Of a stretch of 64,000 nt of DNA, positions 58,101 through 64,000 are shown piece after piece (within the stretch, counting starts at the first letter, position 1; every line of letters starts with the position of its first letter). The DNA is from Istiophorus platypterus (lineage: Eukaryota > Chordata > Actinopteri > Istiophoriformes > Istiophoridae). Location: positions 29,394,527 to 29,458,526 of the forward strand of contig CM029121.1 of assembly GCA_016859345.1 (NCBI GenBank). Direction: 5' to 3'. The notes beneath the pieces are model-generated. The model did no database searches and had not been told where the DNA came from. It saw nothing but the letters and a program-made list of their open reading frames with translations. Position numbers and translations under genes: made by a program.

Positions 58101-61100
58101 ACATGTTTGTCCAGATGTTCCTGTGGAGAAAACACAGACCACTTTAAAAGAGAATAGTCACACTGAAGCTGTCCAATCTAATACTAGATAAAACTAGTTC
58201 TCTCAGTGTGAAGCTTTTTCTGTAAACTTCAGGTATTAATTCAGTTTTTTTGTTTGGCTGTGGATGTCAAATCATCAACACAGTTCAGACTGATCTCAAA
58301 TCAACACACGGATTCACATTTTAGGGTTTCTGCAGGTATGAAAGAACAACACTGAACTCAGTTTCCTATAAGAAGACTTGTTACACGAAGGCATGAAAAT
58401 ATCAACACAACAAAACCAGAAAAATTCAACATACATATTATACAACAGTAAAATACAAGTAAATTACAAGAAACAACATCCCACTAACTTAACAACCAGT
58501 GTGTTTATTACTGAACTGAGTTCTGATGCATCAATGCTCCCATAACAAACACTAAATAGTACATAAAGGACAACGTGTGTTAAGGTAACTAATCCAAACT
58601 CTCTGCTAAGTAGATTCTGTTTCAATAAAGTTTAAGACTATATCCATGATTCTAAAATATAAAATGCATGTTCTGTAGAACAGCTATGTGTATCATCACT
58701 GAAAGTTAAATTCTGATATAAAATAAATGGGGTTTTTGTTGGTATGAAAAGTAGGAATGCAATAATGAGATTTACCTGCATGGTAACAACATTAATAATC
58801 CACAGTGAAGGATGTACAACATGTAGTTGTCGTAAGTAACTTTTTTAATATAACAACTGCAGAAACAATAATCTAGATAAAACCAATGTCTGAATTTCTT
58901 CTCCATTGCTAAACATGTCAGAAACCTCTTCATTACAGAAAGACCGTTTTCCATTGCAGTTACATTCTGATCTGCGTGTTTTATCCAGGAGTAATTTCAG
59001 CCAGATTAAATGGCAAGTCATTAATGTTATATGAAGAACAGAAACTTACATGAACTCAAATCATTTCCATTTGGTTAATCTATTTGTCCATTTAACAATT
59101 ATCATAACTGAACATGTACAATTTCATTAGCATTTCTGAGATCAACGTAACCTGGGAAGAATGATATCAGATGTAAAAACTGACTGTGACTAAAGTGAAA
59201 ACAGCCAAGTATTTAAATGGTTTATATTTGTTTAAAACAGGAAATGAATCACGGATCAACTAATTAAAAAAAAACAAAACAGTTCACTTAGAGTTAAAAT
59301 AATCTGTGGTAGGAAAGTTTCCTGTTATCTCCACTGACCAACAGTAGAGAGGAATCTGAGGAATTCACTCACCATTAACCCTTTACTGCCCAGTCTCTCC
59401 CATCTGTCTCTATGTCTCTTTGCCTTTATCTTTCTTTGATTAACCAGGAGGAGAAGAAGTGTTTTGTGTGTGACTCGGCGGCACCCTATGATGAGCTGAC
59501 CAATCAGACGAGCAGCCATCGCATTGAGAATGTTGTCACAACGTTTGCGCCGAACAGACTGAAGACATGGTGGCAGTCCGAGAATGGTGAGAAACAAACA
59601 AAGTGGTCAGAGGTCAGGGATCAGAGAGGTTAGAGTCAGATGTGAATCCCCCCCAGACTTCAGTCAGTCAGATGTGTTGTTACAGGTTTAACCTCTGGAT
59701 TCACAGCTGGATTAACAAATTACATATCAACTGATTGTAACTTTATTAAACCAGGAGGATGTCTAGCCAGGGTCTTCTTTAGACCAAATGGTTCCAGGAA
59801 CTAAAGTGAGGGGCTAAAAGTCCTGATTTTGTTTCTATTTTTTCTGAAGAAGTGAGAAAATTTGACAGATTGATCAAATTAAATGGTCTGAAGGTAGTCT
59901 GAATAACTGGAGGTTCTTCCAGTCTGTCCCCTACAATTTTTTTCAGGTCTGGTGGTATGTTATGGCTTATTGGTGCAGTCAGCTTTGGTCAGATGCCACA
60001 GCAGGCAGTCTGCAATTTATATTTGCCGTCAAAATTTTTGTTTGTTCTATATATTCTAAATTGGAAACAAAATCATCACAAGAAGAAATACAAGCTTTAA
60101 CCAAACATAACCACAAAACTATTAGAAAATGCAGTTAATTTCTCTCCCTCCTTATTTAATCAGCACTCCTTCTGTTTTACTCAGAGATTTTCATGTTCGT
60201 CCCCCTGGGTAATTGATTGTTTCCATTCAAATGACTGAGAGGAAGTGCTTTAATTTCTGGAAGAGTAGAAGTCTGAACACAGCCTGAGGCCTTCATTTCA
60301 CCATGATTACTGGTTCTCAAGTTGTGGGGCAGGGTCCTCCTGGAAGCTATAAAGTCTAAGTGGTGGGTGGGGGGTGTGATTGACCAGAGACTCTAGAGAG
60401 AATCTAGAGGAGTGTCATTGATTAGTCAAGCATATTGGGGCTGCTTCAACTCAATTAGAGCTTCATTAATAGAAAAGGGAAGTCAGTTTTCATTTATTTA
60501 ACCCAATAATCAAAATTGAAAATTTTCTTCAAATGTATTAATGTTAAAAACAAAGTGACCTTTTTTGTCTGCTTCACAAATCATTTAAAGAAGATATGAT
60601 AGCAGATGGTGTAGCGACAGACTGTAAAGGAGATATTCACTATGACATTCAACAAATTTCCATAGCTGGAATCAAACCGTTACTCATGGAGGAATGTTTG
60701 GTCTAAATATTACTACAAAGAGTCTGGTCTAGACCTGACCTGTGTTATGAATTGATGCTATATAAATAAAATTGAATTTAATTGGATTGAATTGAATTGC
60801 ATTGAACTTTGCAGTTATATGTTTTGTGCCTTAACCATTTGGCTACCAGTCATCCTAAGATATAAAATGTTATTAACTCAAATATCATGTTGATAAAAAA
60901 CATTCTGAGCAGATCATCACCGGGGAGTTCTACAAATTTCAGTCTCTTATTTTATCCATCATATCATACATCCCCACAGTACATACAGACAACAGAATCA
61001 GATGTGTGTTGCTTCAAACACTGCTGCAGTTTTTCAATCTATTGCTTGTGTAATTTTTCTGATCTGATTTCCTTCCAATGTGATGGAAACCAGACACAAA

Positions 61101-63976
61101 TTATCTTTTAGTATATGAGCGTATTTCCTTTTTTTTTTTAATTTAAATTAGGATTTAAGAGGCTTTTCATAATAGTAGTGTCTCAGAAGTTTGGAGGTTA
61201 TTTCATTCACTTCAGACAGAATCTGATCATGTGACACATGGTATCTAGTGAACATTACAGGAACTGCAGCTAAAGACCAATAAACTTGGACTGACCCATG
61301 AGGCTTATGTGTACCACACTGTTTATGCTGATGTGAGTCCAAACAGTACATTTTATCTATAGGTTACTGATCGTCTACTGGTGTACTTGTATGTTGTTCT
61401 GTCTGCAGGTCTGGAGAATGTCACCATCCAGTTGAACCTGGAGGCAGAGTTTCACTTTACACACCTCATCATGACCTTCAAGGTAGGTTCTACACAGGTA
61501 CACACATAATAGTTATCACGTACCGATAGCTCCAACCAACTTAGTTTAAAGGCACAGCCCACCTAATTTACATTTAAAAGATCAGTTTACTGCTCATGGT
61601 TGGTCGTGATTTCTAACATTGCAGTAAGCTAAAATACACTATTAAAAAAACAAAAACAAATCTGTAACATTTAACTTTTAAAGCATGCAGAGAGAATCTA
61701 AGAGTCCACCTCATATATACACTGCTCTTTCCCTGTATGGTCTTTTGTAGGCACATCAATCACAAGGAAAACATGAAGATTTATTGATAATGAATTTAAG
61801 TGAAACAGTTTTAATGGAGCAGATGATTGTAACTTTCATTTTTTTCATTCAGTGTCATTTTGGTCATTTGCAAGTTAATGATATTCTACATATTATTATC
61901 AATACTATGTTGAAAAGCACAACAACAACAATACAAAGGCACTCAACAAAGTTACAAAGTGCTTTACAATGAGAACAACAAATATAACCAGTCACAAATA
62001 CAACTAATACCATTAGTTAAGAAAGCAATAAGATAATAATGGATTTTAAGAAGAGATTTAAACTGCCGTTGGACACAGACAGCAAAGGTCTTGTCACTGT
62101 ATGTGACAAATTAAGATTTAGGGATCATTAGTAAGGAAGGCCCAGCCAGAGGAGCTAAAGCAGCCATCAGGCTAGTAGGGAGTTAGGTGATTGCATATAC
62201 AAGTAGTAGCCATTAATGTCATAAAAAAATATGCAACAAAAATAATTTTAAAGCTAACTTAATTCAGGTAACTGACAGGTAAGAAGTGAAGGGCAGTGAG
62301 GATTGATGCAATGTTTTACCTTCTCCTAGAATATGTTGTTTGCTGTAGAGTTTTGTATTAGATGTAGTCTTAAGATTTTTCTTCAGCTATGTCCAAAATG
62401 AAGAGGTTTGTAATAGTTGACCTGAGGAATTAAAAGAATTGGTGACCTTTTCTATACCTGTGAACGACATCCAGGTCTTAATTTCAGTGAAGAAGGACAT
62501 ATTAAAGGACACATCAGTAGTAGAGATAAAAAAGAGAGGTGTTTTAAATCATAACCTTTATTTTAATGATAATTGGAGAGTTTGCTTTCAATTTATAACC
62601 TGATCCATAACCTGTTTTTCATTTTTCTTTTGCAAAAGCATTTGAAAATAAAATCCTATCTTGTCATATTTACTTTATCTGTGATGCTGTGAGTTTAGCA
62701 GTGAGCTGCCACCACAATTCAGTATAACACTCCATAATGAAGTATTATTTACGTCTCTGATTGATTTTATGTCAACCATCTTCAACATATGATCACAGAA
62801 GTGTTCAACCTGCAGACAGGCAACCAAGCTGCCGGAAATTCGTCTGATTGTCCAACAAACAGATTATTGATTGGATTAGTCAGAGGTCACCAACTGCTCA
62901 GACTAAATGTCAAACGACAGGTGAACTGGTGAAACTTAAGCTCAAATCTAAAATAAATTGACCAATTTTTCCTTACTGTAAGCATCCAGCTGTCTGCTGG
63001 ACTGGTTCAACAGGAAAATCATATTTACAAGAAAATTAAAACTGTATCACGGATTAATCTACAGGAACACAATGATAGTAGTGTTATTATCATTACTATT
63101 AATATTTAAAGATACACAGTGAACTCTAGGGAGCAGCTTTATACATGAATACCACTGGTCACCATTCTTTACATGTTCTGTGTTGTTGATTCTCAACTGG
63201 ATCAGCAGAGCTTCTCTGCTTATGTTTAGTTTAATTTGCTTTCAGTAGTAATCTAGTTTAATTAATTGTTTTTTCAATATGGATTTCTCTCCTAAGACTT
63301 TTCGTCCTGCTGCCATGGTGATTGAGCGATCAGCTGACTTCGGGAAGACGTGGCAGGTTTATCGTTACTTTGCGTATGACTGTGAGACGTCCTTCCCCTA
63401 CATTTCCCAGGGTCCAATGCAGAAGGTCGATGATGTCATCTGTGACTCACGTTACTCTGACATTGAGCCATCCACTGAGGGAGAGGTACTGCAGAGCTCT
63501 AATACTCCTACTGCAGTATACTGATACTACTACTGCAGTTCTGATACTTCTGCCACTAATACTCTGAGGGTTTAACTTCTCTGAGAGATGGTGTGGCAAA
63601 CAATAGGTTAAAGAAGAAATTAGGCCACAACTCGCCTAATGAGACGGCACTGTGACGTTAGCATGATAACATGTGACTTTCATTACTTAAACATCAAGCC
63701 CCTCACTGAAAGAAAAGTACTGCAGTACTCTAATACTCTTGCAATACACTGAGGGTTTACTCCGACAGGTAGTTTGGTAATCAGTGGGTTAAACTGAAAA
63801 TGGTGTAATGGATAAGCTGATGAGACAGTACTGTTATATCACCATGATGTCATTTTTCATAACAAATTTTTAATGAAAGTTAATAATTTCGGGGAATGAC
63901 ACATTTGTCCAGGTGATTTTCAGAGTCCTGGACCCTGCTTTCAGGATCAGTGACCCCTACAGCCCCAGAATCCAGA
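55155..63976 (+). CDS. lamb1: lamb1, laminin subunit beta-1, 5' part (exons 1-6)
   Basis: Exons 55155-55185, 57108-57322, 59448-59586, 61409-61482, 63297-63485, 63913-63976; 712 nt, about 237 codons, all GT-AG and in phase. Signal peptide MSELQLALLLVLQVCTC(A) at residues 1-18, then LN domain. Landmarks nearly identical to human LAMB1: EGSCYPATGDLLIGRA, STCGL, PFCIVSHLQ, VVTTFAPNRLK, WWQSENG, FHFTHLIMTFK, RPAAMVIERSADFGKTW, VYRYFAYDC, CDSRYSDIEPSTEGE, DPAFRISDPYSPRIQ. The match is clearly closer than for the upstream gene, so this is lamb1 (which fish copy, 1a or 1b, cannot be told here). The gene continues off the right edge. Laminin beta-1 is a core chain of laminin-111-type basement-membrane trimers. 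The LN domain is the polymerisation module. Confidence 0.95.
57720..58045. mobile_element. Teleost interspersed repeat in lamb1 intron 2
   Basis: Begins and ends in TGTGTG-type sequence, with TTGGGGACAT, TTTTGGGGACAACAA and AAGGTTAAGGTGAGGTTACC-like phrases recalled from a common fish element. No coding. Confidence 0.6.
60690..60805. mobile_element. Teleost interspersed repeat, reverse copy, lamb1 intron 3
   Basis: TCTGGTCTAGACCTGACCTG and CTATATAAATAAAATTGAAT, inverted relative to copies at 25166 and 36870; ends in a GAATT-rich tail. Confidence 0.75.
63486..63880. repeat. Diverged tandem duplication in lamb1 intron 5
   Basis: TACTGCAGAGCTCTAATACT (about 63487) recurs as TACTGCAGTACTCTAATACT (about 63719); both are followed by TGAGGGTTTA, a GGTTAAA phrase and a GATGAGACAGTACTG/GAGACGGCACTG phrase. 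This suggests an ancient direct duplication of about 200 bases. Confidence 0.6.
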
Positions 63977-64000
63977 GTAAGTTTCCCTAACAACCAGTTA

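Overview
The window is vertebrate nuclear DNA, almost certainly from a ray-finned (teleost) fish. It has short exons with GT-AG introns, low GC, many dinucleotide microsatellites, and fish-type Tc1/mariner, L2-like LINE, SINE-like and LTR remnants. It carries parts or all of three protein genes. No tRNA, rRNA, CRISPR array, operon or prokaryotic signal was seen.

Layout. (1) 332-13833, minus strand: the first 13 coding exons (about 611 codons) of nup160, a scaffold nucleoporin. The start codon is at 13833 and the rest of the gene lies beyond the left edge. (2) 13834-19789: about 6 kb of divergent intergenic DNA with a 14-bp minisatellite beside the nup160 start. (3) 19880-51194, plus strand: a complete laminin beta gene, best called lamb4. 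I could join 34 coding exons into one frame of 5364 nt (1787 codons), the size expected of a full laminin beta chain. (4) 51195-55154: lamb4 3' UTR, intergenic repeats, then the lamb1 promoter and 5' UTR. (5) 55155-63976, plus strand: the first six coding exons of a second laminin beta gene, lamb1 (signal peptide and most of the LN domain), which continues past the right edge.

The two laminin genes lie head to tail, lamb4 upstream of lamb1, with the same LN-exon sizes and phases. This is the lamb4-lamb1 tandem pair known from vertebrates, so they are ancient paralogs. nup160 is functionally unrelated: it belongs to the Y-complex of the nuclear pore, while laminin beta chains are secreted, assemble with alpha and gamma chains, and build basement membranes.

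I did not find an undescribed biological system. The most useful second-look items concern splicing and repeats in lamb4: two GC-AG introns, a directly repeated intronic segment flanking exons 13-14, acceptors next to TG or TA/GA microsatellites, a possible microexon before the beta-knob exon, and a basic, furin-like cluster in domain IV. Exon boundaries were set by hand from splice consensus, reading phase and recalled laminin and NUP160 family sequence. No alignment or transcript data were available.
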